A program made the translations under genes and the position numbers. 64,000 nucleotides of DNA, from the NCBI RefSeq assembly GCF_013385825.1, contig NZ_JACAPG010000010.1, positions 62,001 through 126,000 of the forward strand. Reading direction: 5' to 3'. This DNA is from Pseudomonas reactans (GTDB taxonomy: Bacteria > Pseudomonadota > Gammaproteobacteria > Pseudomonadales > Pseudomonadaceae). The notes under the pieces were generated by a model. That model ran no database searches. It had not been told where the DNA came from and saw only the letters and a list, made by a program, of their open reading frames with translations. Positions 16,184 through 24,081 of the stretch are shown here, in pieces (position 1 is the stretch's first letter; every line of letters begins with the position of its first letter).

Positions 16184-16630
16184 TCACAGGGAGTGGATGA
16201 ATTTCACATACACCTGCTCAGCGTCGTGGTCGTCCAGGTTGTCAATCTGCCCGCTCGGCACGAATCCAGCCTTTGCAAACAACGCCTGGGCTGCGGTGTT
16301 TGACGCATTGGTCGAAGCAAACAGCTTGGGCGTCTTGCATGCCGCCTGCGCCGCTGCCAGCAACCGCAGCGCCACACCTTGACGCTGATGCGCCGGCGAC
16401 ACGACGACCAGCGCCACAAAGCCATGATCGAAAAAGTCATGGGTCAGCACCAGGTAACCGGCGCATCGGCCGGCGATGTCGACGGCAACCAGGCATTGTT
16501 GGCGAACCACGGCGTCATGGATGAATACGCGGCGATGGGTGTGGGCGGTTGCGTAGGCGTCCAGTTCGATCAGGGCACGCACGTCGTCGGGTGTGGCTTG
16601 GCGGATAATGTTTATCGAGCATGTAGGCAC
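16184..16630 (-). CDS. GNAT-family N-acetyltransferase
   Basis: 148 residues from a GTG at 16630, preceded by GAAGG with a seven-base spacer; no upstream ATG fits. Motif A of the acetyl-CoA site is VVSPAHQRQGVALRLLAAAQ (Q-x-x-G-x-A), followed by a motif B region LFASTNASNTAAQALFAKAGF, typical of GNAT enzymes. The substrate is unknown. It is 10 bases downstream of the small antitoxin-like gene on the same strand. GNAT toxins pair with RHH antitoxins, but those are DUF1778/TacA types and this pair looks different. Confidence 0.85.
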   Translation of the reverse strand: MPTCSINIIRQATPDDVRALIELDAYATAHTHRRVFIHDAVVRQQCLVAVDIAGRCAGYLVLTHDFFDHGFVALVVVSPAHQRQGVALRLLAAAQAACKTPKLFASTNASNTAAQALFAKAGFVPSGQIDNLDDHDAEQVYVKFIHSL

Positions 16631-16640
16631 AGGAATACCT

Positions 16641-16925
16641 TCACTGATTGGGTTTGGCTTTTGATTTGGTCAGTTTGGGTGTGCCCGGCACTTGATTCAA
16701 CGCTTTAGCGGTCGATACGCGCTTGTATTCAGGCATGTCTTGGGAACCCAATGCCTGACGTAGCAGATGATTGATCATTGTTTGATAGCCTGTACCGTTA
16801 TTTTCCGCAAGCTCGCGGGTGGCTTCGATCACTGCATCATCCAACATGATAGTGATGCGGGTTTTTCCCTGGGTGCTGGCGATTGCGCCGCGCTTGCCAG
16901 TGCTGAAGTCGTATTTGTCTTTCAT
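16641..16925 (-). CDS. BrnA/CopG-like antitoxin or RHH regulator
   Basis: 94 residues. The core GKTRITIMLDDAVIEATREL followed by GYQTMINHLLRQAL has the strand-helix-helix layout and the GYQTxIN element of BrnA-like ribbon-helix-helix antitoxins. Such proteins usually follow a brnT toxin gene. The 16926-17105 stretch upstream shows no BrnT-like frame, so the toxin is either lost or the protein acts alone or with the following GNAT gene, which starts only 10 bases downstream. GAGG is present before the ATG. A lysine-rich tail (KLTKSKAKPNQ) is non-domain. Confidence 0.75.
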   Translation of the reverse strand: MKDKYDFSTGKRGAIASTQGKTRITIMLDDAVIEATRELAENNGTGYQTMINHLLRQALGSQDMPEYKRVSTAKALNQVPGTPKLTKSKAKPNQ

Positions 16926-17105
16926 GGTTCAGGCCCTCTGGGCGTTGATTTATTTCTACTGATCAGTCGGGGCTTGATTTTGCTGCGACTGAAAAAAGTT
17001 TTCAGTATGTGATCGGTAGCTGGATTCTGAATCCGTTGTCAGACGAAACGAATCTGAGCGGGTGAGCTGATTTCGCCATGACCCATAGAAAGAATGCAGA
17101 GCAAC

Positions 17106-17215
17106 CTGTGGCGAGGGAGCTTGCTCCCGTCGGGGTCGAAAAGCAGACCCAGCGCTTTGTTTGAAACGGCCAGGGCTGCTACGCAGCCCAATGGGAGCAA
17201 GCTCCCTCGCCACAG
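17106..17215. repeat. REP palindrome, CTGTGGCGAGGGAGCTTGCTC family
   Basis: CTGTGGCGAGGGAGCTTGCTCCC at 17106-17128 is the exact reverse complement of GGGAGCAAGCTCCCTCGCCACAG at 17193-17215, with a less symmetric centre containing GGGCTGCTACGCAGCCC. It lies in the 486-base gap between the antitoxin-like gene and the permease. The rest of that gap (16926-17105 and 17216-17358) shows no coding signal on either strand. Confidence 0.9.
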
Positions 17216-17358
17216 GGTAATGGGCCTATCCATGAGTGGGTGCTATGCAGTCACGCCTTACGTCGATGTCGATATCAGACCAATCCCCGCCGCTCCCAGG
17301 CTATTTTTGATGAACTCAGGCCGCGTAAGGTGACCCATCATTAAGAAATGATGATCGC

Positions 17359-17374
17359 CTGACTCTTCAGTCAG
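17359..17374. promoter_or_regulatory. Candidate operator upstream of the permease-GlxA operon
   Basis: CTGACT and AGTCAG (6-bp perfect arms, four-base spacer) lie 37 bases before the permease start at 17412. Position fits an operator for a regulator such as the GlxA-type protein encoded next in the operon. Short palindromes arise by chance, so this is weak. Confidence 0.3.
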
Positions 17375-17411
17375 TACACCTTGACGTCGATCACCGAGAA
17401 CAACAAAAACA

Positions 17412-18821
17412 ATGAATAGCCTGAACTCCAACGATTCAAACGGCCAGTTGGCGCAGGGCTTCAAGCCGCGTCATGTGACCATGCTTTCCATCGCGGGCAT
17501 TATCGGGGCGGGGTTGTTTGTCGGTTCCGGGCATGCGATTGCGGCGGCGGGGCCGGCGGTACTGCTGGCTTATCTGTTCTCCGGCACGTTGGTGGTGCTG
17601 GTGATGCGCATGCTCGGAGAGATGGCGGTGGCCAACCCCGATACCGGGTCTTTTTCGACCTACGCCGACCAGGCCATCGGCCGCTGGGCCGGGTTTACCA
17701 TCGGTTGGTTGTACTGGTGGTTCTGGGTGCTGGTGATCCCCATTGAAGCCCTGGCGGCCGGGCACATCCTCAACCAGTGGTTCCCGCAGATCGACGCTTG
17801 GCTGTTTGCCTTGTTGTCGATCTTTTTGTTGGTGGTCACCAATCTGTTCAGCGTGTCCAAGTACGGCGAGTTCGAGTTCTGGTTCGCCATGGCCAAAGTG
17901 ATCGCGATCATCGGTTTCATCGGCCTGGGCTTTGCGGTGCTGATGGGCTGGATGCCCGAGCGCGAGGTCAGCGGCTTGAGCCGGTTGATGGAGGAGCACG
18001 GCGGGTTTGCGCCCAACGGACTGTCGGCGGTGGTCGGGGCCTTCATCACCATCATGTTCAGTTTTATCGGCACTGAGGCGGTCACCATCGCGGCGGCCGA
18101 GTCCAGCAACCCGGCGCAGAACATCGCCCGGGCCACGCGCTCGGTGATGTGGCGCATCGGCGTGTTCTACCTGTTGTCGATCTTCGTGGTGATTTCTGTG
18201 GTGCCGTGGAATGACCCGCTGCTGGCGTCGGTAGGGTCTTACCAGCGCGCACTGGAGCTGATGAATATTCCCCACGCCAAGCTGCTGGTGGATGTTGTGG
18301 TGTTGATCGCCGTGGCCAGTTGCATGAATTCCTCCATCTACATTGCCTCGCGCATGCTGTTCTCCCTGGGTAAGCGCGGGGATGCCCCCAAACTGATGAA
18401 GAAAACCTCGGCGGCCAGTGTGCCGAGGGCGGCGGTGATTGCCAGCACCGTCCTGGGGGCGGGCGTGACCCTGTTCAGTTACTTTGCGCCGGCCGGGCTG
18501 TTCCAGTTCCTGCTCGCCAGTTCGGGCGCCATCGCCTTGCTGGTGTACCTGGTGATTGCCGTGTCGCAGTTGCGCATGCGCAAGATCCTGCGACAGCGCA
18601 ACGTCACGCTCACCTTTCAGATGTGGCTGTTTCCCTGGCTGACCTGGCTGGTCATCGCGTTCATCTGTGCCGCTTTGACGGTGATGCTGGTCACGCCTGA
18701 ACACCGTTTTGAAGTGTCATCCACCATCGGCTTGGCCCTGATGATTTCCCTGGTCGGCTTGCTCACCGCGCGGCAGCCCGAACGCACGCAAAAAACCGTG
18801 GCCGCAGCCTCGCCGCCATGA
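17412..18821 (+). CDS. Amino acid/GABA permease (APC superfamily, AAT family)
   Basis: 469 residues with about 12 hydrophobic segments. The N-terminal family signature is RHVTMLSIAGIIGAGLFVGSG, followed by LGEMAVANPDTGSFSTYAD and IGWLYWWFWVLVIPIEA. This matches GabP/AnsP-type proton symporters of amino acids. The exact substrate is not readable; GABA or related amines are the usual assignment for this subgroup. It overlaps the following GlxA-type regulator (ATGA at 18818), implying co-transcription and that the regulator may sense the transported compound. No good Shine-Dalgarno sequence is visible before 17412. Confidence 0.9.
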   Translation: MNSLNSNDSNGQLAQGFKPRHVTMLSIAGIIGAGLFVGSGHAIAAAGPAVLLAYLFSGTLVVLVMRMLGEMAVANPDTGSFSTYADQAIGRWAGFTIGWLYWWFWVLVIPIEALAAGHILNQWFPQIDAWLFALLSIFLLVVTNLFSVSKYGEFEFWFAMAKVIAIIGFIGLGFAVLMGWMPEREVSGLSRLMEEHGGFAPNGLSAVVGAFITIMFSFIGTEAVTIAAAESSNPAQNIARATRSVMWRIGVFYLLSIFVVISVVPWNDPLLASVGSYQRALELMNIPHAKLLVDVVVLIAVASCMNSSIYIASRMLFSLGKRGDAPKLMKKTSAASVPRAAVIASTVLGAGVTLFSYFAPAGLFQFLLASSGAIALLVYLVIAVSQLRMRKILRQRNVTLTFQMWLFPWLTWLVIAFICAALTVMLVTPEHRFEVSSTIGLALMISLVGLLTARQPERTQKTVAAASPP

Positions 18822-19894
18822 GTGGCCGCCCCGTAAGCAGCATCGTGTTCGTGCTGCTGGACCAGTTCACCTTGATGTCACTGGCCTCGGCGGTCGAGCC
18901 GTTGCGCATGGCCAACCAACTGTCGGGCCAGGAGCTCTACAAATGGCACACCGCGAGCCCGGACGGCAATCCCGTGTGGGCCAGTGACGGCGTGCCCATC
19001 ACGCCGGACGGTTCGATTCTCAGCGTGCCGCCCGCCGACATCGTCATCGTGTGTGGCGGTATCGGCATCCAGGGCACCGTGACCGGTGAATTGGTCAAGT
19101 GGTTGCGCGGCCAGGCGCGGTACGCCAAGCGACTGGGTGGTATCTGTACCGGCAGTTTTGTGCTGGCGCGGGCTGGCTTGCTGGATGGCTACGAATGCAG
19201 CGTGCATTGGGAATGGTTGGCCGCCATGCAGGAGGCCTTTCCTCGTGTGACGGTCAGTTCCAGCCTGTTCAGCCTCGACCGCGACCGTCTCACCAGCTCG
19301 GGCGGCACGGCGCCGTTGGACATGATGTTGCACCTGATCGGCCGGGATCACGGGCATGAGTTGTCGGCCGCCATCTCCGACATGTTTGTGTACGAACGCA
19401 TCCGCAACGAGCAGGACCATCAGCGCGTGCCCCTCAAGCACATGCTTGGCACCCAGCAACCCAAGCTGCAGGACATCGTCGCGTTGATGGAGGCCAACCT
19501 GGAGGAACCGATCAACCTGGATGAGCTGGCTGCGTATGTCGCGTTGTCCCGCCGTCAGCTGGAGCGCATGTTCCAGAAGTACCTGCACTGTTCGCCGTCG
19601 CGCTACTACCTGCGGCTGCGGCTGATCCGGGCACGGCAGTTGCTCAAGCAGACGCCCATTTCCATCGTGGAGCTGGCTGTGCTTTGCGGCTTTGTGTCCA
19701 CGCCGCACTTCTCCAAGTGCTACCGCGAATACTTCGGTGTGCCGCCCAGCGACGAGCGCTCCGTCACCGACAGCGAGCGCTCCATCGTGCTCAAGCCGGT
19801 GATGCATGCGTTGCCTACGCCCGCGCCCATGAACGTGTTGGAGCAGGCGCGGGGCGAGGCAACGTTTGCCAGCGTGAAAAACCTGAAGCCCTGA
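18818..19894 (+). CDS. GlxA-type transcriptional regulator (DJ-1/PfpI plus AraC domains)
   Basis: 358 residues. The N-terminal class I glutamine-amidotransferase-like domain (about 8-195) has FVLLDQFTLMSLASAVEPLR, CGGIGIQGTVTGELVKWL, and the GGICTGSFVLARAGLLDG nucleophile-elbow region with Cys. The C-terminal AraC helix-turn-helix pair (about 225-320) has INLDELAAYVALSRRQLERMF and PISIVELAVLCGFVSTPHFS. Relatives include GlxA, GbdR, ArgR, CdhR and OruR, which respond to amino acids and quaternary amines. It overlaps the upstream permease gene and is therefore a likely controller of permease expression, and perhaps of the convergent molybdenum hydroxylase operon. Confidence 0.92.
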   Translation: MSGRPVSSIVFVLLDQFTLMSLASAVEPLRMANQLSGQELYKWHTASPDGNPVWASDGVPITPDGSILSVPPADIVIVCGGIGIQGTVTGELVKWLRGQARYAKRLGGICTGSFVLARAGLLDGYECSVHWEWLAAMQEAFPRVTVSSSLFSLDRDRLTSSGGTAPLDMMLHLIGRDHGHELSAAISDMFVYERIRNEQDHQRVPLKHMLGTQQPKLQDIVALMEANLEEPINLDELAAYVALSRRQLERMFQKYLHCSPSRYYLRLRLIRARQLLKQTPISIVELAVLCGFVSTPHFSKCYREYFGVPPSDERSVTDSERSIVLKPVMHALPTPAPMNVLEQARGEATFASVKNLKP

Positions 19895-19896
19895 CC

Positions 19897-21240
19897 TCAG
19901 CGCATGTGCAGGATAATCGGGCTGCTGCTCGCCGGGTCGGTGTGCCCGCGCAGCTTGCCCACTGCTTTGGCGTCAACTGCGCCACCGTTGTTGCCCCAGG
20001 TACCGCGAACGTAGCTGAGTACCTCGGCGATTTCTGCGTCGGACAATTGCTCACGGAAGGCCGGCATACGGTAGGCATCCGGCACGCCGGCCGCGACCAC
20101 GCGTTGCGAGCCGTTGAGGGTGATGTTGATCGCTGACGCGCTTTCCTTCGCCAGTGCCGACGTGGCGCCGGCCAGGGGCGGCATCCACTCAGGCTGGCCC
20201 TTTCCGTCGAGACCATGGCAAGAGGCGCAGCGGGTGGCATAGGTGTGGGCGCCGGGGGCGTTTTGCACCGCCGCCACCGCCTGATACTGCCAGGGTGCGC
20301 CGTCGCGCTGCGGGTCGCCAGGCAATGACTTGAGGTAGCGGGCGATGGCCGCCAGGTCGTCGTCCTGCATGAACTGCGTGGAGTTGTTGAAAGCCTCGGT
20401 CATCGAACCGTAGACCACCGCATGGGCGTTGCGCCCGGTCTTGAGGAACTGCACGATCTGCGGCTCCGTCCAGCGGCCCAGCCCGGTGTTGGGGTCCTGG
20501 CGCAGGCTCGGCGCATACCAGCCGTCGAGCAGGGCGCCAGCGAGGAACGGCGCGCCGGATTCATCCAGGGCTTTTTCGTTAAAGGCCAGGCCGCGCGGCG
20601 TGTGGCAACTGCCGCAGTGGCCGGGGCCTTGGACTATATACGCGCCACGGTTCCACAGTGCGTCCTGGTTGGGCTTGGCTGCATAGGTCGCGGTGGGCGC
20701 GAACACGCCGTTCCACAGGGCGATGGGCCAGCGCATATTCAGCGGCCACGGAATATCACTGGGGATATTCGGTTGGTTGGCCGGTTGTATGCCCTGCATG
20801 AAAAACGCGTACAGCGCTTTGATGTCGTCATCGCTGAGTTTTACGTAGGACGGGTAGGGCATGGCAGGGTAAAGTCGACGACCGCCCGGTGCTACGCCAT
20901 GGCGCACTGCACGGTCGAAATCGGCCAGGCTGTAAGTGCCGATGCCGGTCTGCTTGTCCGGTGTGATGTTGGTAGCATGGATCGCCCCCAACGGCGTGGC
21001 CATTTCCAGGCCCCCGGCAAACGGCGCCTTGCCCGCCAGGCTGTGGCAGGCCACGCAATCGCTGAGACGGGCGACATACTCGCCACGGCTGACCAAGGCG
21101 GGATCCAAGGTGGCTTTCGCCTGTTCCTGTTCGAACGGCGTAGCCGGTTCTCGAGTGACGTACCAGGCCAGCAGGCCTGCGGCGACCAGGCAGGGCAGCG
21201 CCAGCCAGCCTGCGGTTCTTGCGAATCGACGGTTGTTCAT
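19897..21240 (-). CDS. Triheme cytochrome c subunit of a molybdenum hydroxylase
   Basis: 447 residues. N-terminal membrane anchor or signal (LALPCLVAAGLLAWYV). Three CxxCH heme sites: CVACH (62-66), CGSCH (about 205) and CASCH (about 340), with distal methionines such as RRLYPAMPYPSY and DAYRMPAFREQL. This arrangement is found in alcohol dehydrogenase subunit II and the cytochrome subunit of isoquinoline/nicotinate/aldehyde-type periplasm-facing dehydrogenases. It accepts electrons from the molybdenum and iron-sulfur subunits encoded immediately upstream (16-base gap) and passes them to the respiratory chain. Confidence 0.92.
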   Translation of the reverse strand: MNNRRFARTAGWLALPCLVAAGLLAWYVTREPATPFEQEQAKATLDPALVSRGEYVARLSDCVACHSLAGKAPFAGGLEMATPLGAIHATNITPDKQTGIGTYSLADFDRAVRHGVAPGGRRLYPAMPYPSYVKLSDDDIKALYAFFMQGIQPANQPNIPSDIPWPLNMRWPIALWNGVFAPTATYAAKPNQDALWNRGAYIVQGPGHCGSCHTPRGLAFNEKALDESGAPFLAGALLDGWYAPSLRQDPNTGLGRWTEPQIVQFLKTGRNAHAVVYGSMTEAFNNSTQFMQDDDLAAIARYLKSLPGDPQRDGAPWQYQAVAAVQNAPGAHTYATRCASCHGLDGKGQPEWMPPLAGATSALAKESASAINITLNGSQRVVAAGVPDAYRMPAFREQLSDAEIAEVLSYVRGTWGNNGGAVDAKAVGKLRGHTDPASSSPIILHMR

Positions 21241-21256
21241 GGGCGTTTCCTGAAGG

Positions 21257-23476
21257 TCAGCTGAAAGTGTGTCGGCTCAAAGGCAGGCTGCGCACGCGCT
21301 GGCCGGTCAACTGCGCCACGGCATTGGCCACGGCCGGCGCCACGGCGGGCAGCGGCGGCTCGCCGATACCGCCCATTTTTTCGCCACTCTCGACTATCCG
21401 TACATGCACCCGTGCCATCTGCGCGGGCGCCAGGATCGGGTACAGGTCGTAGTTGCGCGCCCGGGGCTTGCCGTCCACGTACACCGCTTCCTCCAGCAAG
21501 GTCTGGGACAAGCCCAACGCCACCGCGCCATTGACCTGTGCTTCGACAATCGCCGGGTTGACGATGCTGCCGGGGTCGATGGCTTGCCAGATATCGTGCA
21601 CCCTGACCTTGCCGTTCTCGATGGACACCTCAGCGATCGCCGCCGTATGCGAGCCAAACGGCGAGGCCATGGCCACGCCGCGAGCGCGTCGAGTGCCGTC
21701 CTCGGCGGTGAAGGGGCCGCGCTTCCAGCCACCGGACAGTTCACCCGCCGCTTTCAGCAACGTGGTCAGCCGTGGGTTGTCGCGCAGCAGGTGCAGGCGC
21801 AGCTCATAGGGATCCTGCCCGCCCTTGTCCGCCAGCTCATCAAGGAACGACTCGTAGAAAAAGTCGTTGAGCGAATTGCCCACCGAACGCCAGTAGCCGA
21901 GCATGGGCGCGCCTTTGACGTAGATCTGCGCGATGCGTTTGTTGGGGATGGCGTAGGACTTGCCCGATAACCCTTCAAGGGCCGTGGGGTCGATTTTATC
22001 GCCCTGTTTGCCAGCGAGGGCTTCGGTCGGGCCTTCGGTCGCACTGACGGCTTCGATGGCGACCGGCAGGCCTTTGTCATCCAGCGCGGCGCGGAACTTG
22101 ACCACCGCCACGGGACGCAGCACATCGCGCAAGAACTCTTCTTCGCGACTCCAGATCAGCTTGACCGGACGGCCCACCGCCTTGGCCAATGCAATGGCCT
22201 GCGGGTAGGGGTTGGCCGAGTCATACAAGAAGTGCCGTCCGAAAAAGCCACCGAGCAACGGCGAATGCAGGTTGATTTGCGCAGGGTCGAGGCCGGTGCG
22301 CTTGGCGATGTCGGCGCGGAACATGTCCGGCGCCTGGTTGGGCAGCCAGATGTCCAGGCTGCCATCCGGGTTGAAGCGCGCCAACGCAGAAGGCGGCTCC
22401 AGTTGGCCATGGTTGAGGTATTGGTTGTGATACGTCGCCTCGAGCTGGGTCTTGCCGCCTTTCAGCGCGGCGGCAACGTCACCTTCGTTTTCGTCGTCAC
22501 GGGCCGGGCCCTGCTGGGCAGCGAGGAACTCGAAGTGCTTGTCGCTGGAGAAGTCCGCTGGCATGACGCGCAGTGCCGAGTCGGCGGCGGCTTCCTGCCA
22601 GTCGACCTGGATGGCTTCTACCGCACGCTTGGCGTGCCACCAACGTTCAGCCACCACCGCCACCGCGCCGGGTAGCACGTGCACCGAATGCACGCCTTTC
22701 ATGCCTTCGACCTGCGCCTGGTTGCGCAGGCTGCCGACGGTCATGCCCAGGCGTGGCGCATGTTGTACCGCCGCGTGGAGCATGTCGTCGACTTTCAGGT
22801 CGATGCTGTAGAGCGCCTTGCCGGTGGATTTGTCGTAGGCGTCCAGGCGCTTGACCGGTTTGCCGATCCAGCGGAATTGGCTCGGGTCGCGCAGGGTGAT
22901 GCTGGATGGATCGGGCACAGGCATGTCGAGGGCGCTACTGGCCAGCTCGCCATACCCCAATGAACGACCGGACGCTGCGTGCACCACGCGACCAGGCTGG
23001 GTGGTCAGTTCGCCGACCGGCACGCCCAATTGTTTAGCGCCAGCTTGCAGCAACATCGCGCGGGCCAGGGCACCAAGGCGGCGCATGGTCGGGTAGCTCA
23101 TGCGCACCGACATGCTGCCGCCGGTGATGCGCATACCGTTCTCCATCACCACATAGGCTTCGCCGGGCGGCGCGGCTTCGACGATGAACGTGGCGGGGTC
23201 GGCATCCAGTTCTTCGCCGACGATCTGCGCCATGGCGGTGTGGGTGCCTTGTCCGCCTTCCATGAACGGGCTGAGCAGGCGCACGGTGCCGTCCGGGCGA
23301 ATCTCCAGGAATGCCGGCACTTGGGTGCCGCGTTCAGCGGTGGTGGCGGCTTGCACTCGGCCCGAGCCCAGTGGCAGGCCAAAACCGATCACCAGCGCGC
23401 CTACCGCCGCGCTCGCCAGAAAACGGCGGCGCGACAGGTTGACCGGTGCATCAAGCAGTTCGTTGAGGATACTCAT
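21257..23476 (-). CDS. Molybdopterin-binding large subunit, xanthine dehydrogenase family (IorB-like), Tat-exported
   Basis: 739 residues from ATG 23476. An in-frame TTG one codon upstream is less likely. Twin-arginine signal NLSRRRFLASAAVGALVIGF. Molybdenum-cofactor signatures include MEGGQGTHTAMAQIVGEEL, ITGGSMSVRMSYPTMRRL and, near the C-terminus, GGIGEPPLPAVAPAVANAVA, holding the GxGE glutamate expected to be catalytic. Family members include isoquinoline 1-oxidoreductase beta, nicotinate dehydrogenase and aldehyde oxidases; the substrate here is undetermined. The start overlaps the 2Fe-2S subunit stop. The Tat signal and cytochrome partner place the complex at the periplasmic side; the small subunit is likely co-exported. 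Confidence 0.93.
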   Translation of the reverse strand: MSILNELLDAPVNLSRRRFLASAAVGALVIGFGLPLGSGRVQAATTAERGTQVPAFLEIRPDGTVRLLSPFMEGGQGTHTAMAQIVGEELDADPATFIVEAAPPGEAYVVMENGMRITGGSMSVRMSYPTMRRLGALARAMLLQAGAKQLGVPVGELTTQPGRVVHAASGRSLGYGELASSALDMPVPDPSSITLRDPSQFRWIGKPVKRLDAYDKSTGKALYSIDLKVDDMLHAAVQHAPRLGMTVGSLRNQAQVEGMKGVHSVHVLPGAVAVVAERWWHAKRAVEAIQVDWQEAAADSALRVMPADFSSDKHFEFLAAQQGPARDDENEGDVAAALKGGKTQLEATYHNQYLNHGQLEPPSALARFNPDGSLDIWLPNQAPDMFRADIAKRTGLDPAQINLHSPLLGGFFGRHFLYDSANPYPQAIALAKAVGRPVKLIWSREEEFLRDVLRPVAVVKFRAALDDKGLPVAIEAVSATEGPTEALAGKQGDKIDPTALEGLSGKSYAIPNKRIAQIYVKGAPMLGYWRSVGNSLNDFFYESFLDELADKGGQDPYELRLHLLRDNPRLTTLLKAAGELSGGWKRGPFTAEDGTRRARGVAMASPFGSHTAAIAEVSIENGKVRVHDIWQAIDPGSIVNPAIVEAQVNGAVALGLSQTLLEEAVYVDGKPRARNYDLYPILAPAQMARVHVRIVESGEKMGGIGEPPLPAVAPAVANAVAQLTGQRVRSLPLSRHTFS

Positions 23477-23931
23477 CAAGCGCCCTCCTGCTTGGCCAGG
23501 ACGTCGACCGCCGCGTGGATGGCGTTATAGGTGCCGCAGCGGCACAGGTTGATCATCGCCGCGTCGATCTGCGCCTTGCTCGGCGCCGGGGTGTGCTTGA
23601 GCAACGCAGTGGCCGCCATCACCTGACCGGACTGGCAATACCCGCATTGCGCCACCTGATGCTCGACCCAGGTCGCGACCACACGTTTGCCCACTTCATC
23701 GGTTTCAATCGCTTCGATGGTGGTGATTTCTCGCCCGACCAAGGCGGCTACGGGCGTGACGCAGGAGCGCACCACATTGCCATCCACCAGCACCGAACAG
23801 GCGCCGCACTGGGCCAGGCCGCAGCCGTACTTGGTGCCGGTCAGGCCCAGGTCATCGCGGATCACCCACAACAAGGGCGTGTCCGCGTCGGCATCGACCT
23901 GATAGGCCTTTTGGTTGATTCGTAATTCCAT
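23476..23931 (-). CDS. 2Fe-2S subunit of the molybdenum hydroxylase (IorA/CoxS-like)
   Basis: 151 residues. The plant-ferredoxin-type cluster motif is CGLAQCGACSVLVDG and the second cluster is CGYCQSGQ with LCRCGTY. Both are complete, as in the small subunit of bacterial xanthine dehydrogenase-family enzymes. It carries electrons from the molybdenum centre to the cytochrome. It is first in the three-gene operon. Upstream, 23932-24081, the region is AT-richer and should hold the promoter; no clear operator was identified. Confidence 0.94.
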   Translation of the reverse strand: MELRINQKAYQVDADADTPLLWVIRDDLGLTGTKYGCGLAQCGACSVLVDGNVVRSCVTPVAALVGREITTIEAIETDEVGKRVVATWVEHQVAQCGYCQSGQVMAATALLKHTPAPSKAQIDAAMINLCRCGTYNAIHAAVDVLAKQEGA

Positions 23932-24081
23932 GGCTCACCTGCTGATCAACGGTAGGTGCGGCCTTTTTAATAGTCAATGCACTGGCCGCTTATCGACGAA
24001 CTCTAGACCAGTGCGCAAGGGCTATCTATCCGTTAGTCGATAAGTCGGAGGATCAGGCAAGTATTCAACAGGATTGTGCGA

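Noticed and set aside
16926..17105. BrnT toxin gene upstream of the BrnA-like antitoxin
   Set aside because: The frames here have several stops or a Ser/Arg-rich product without BrnT motifs.
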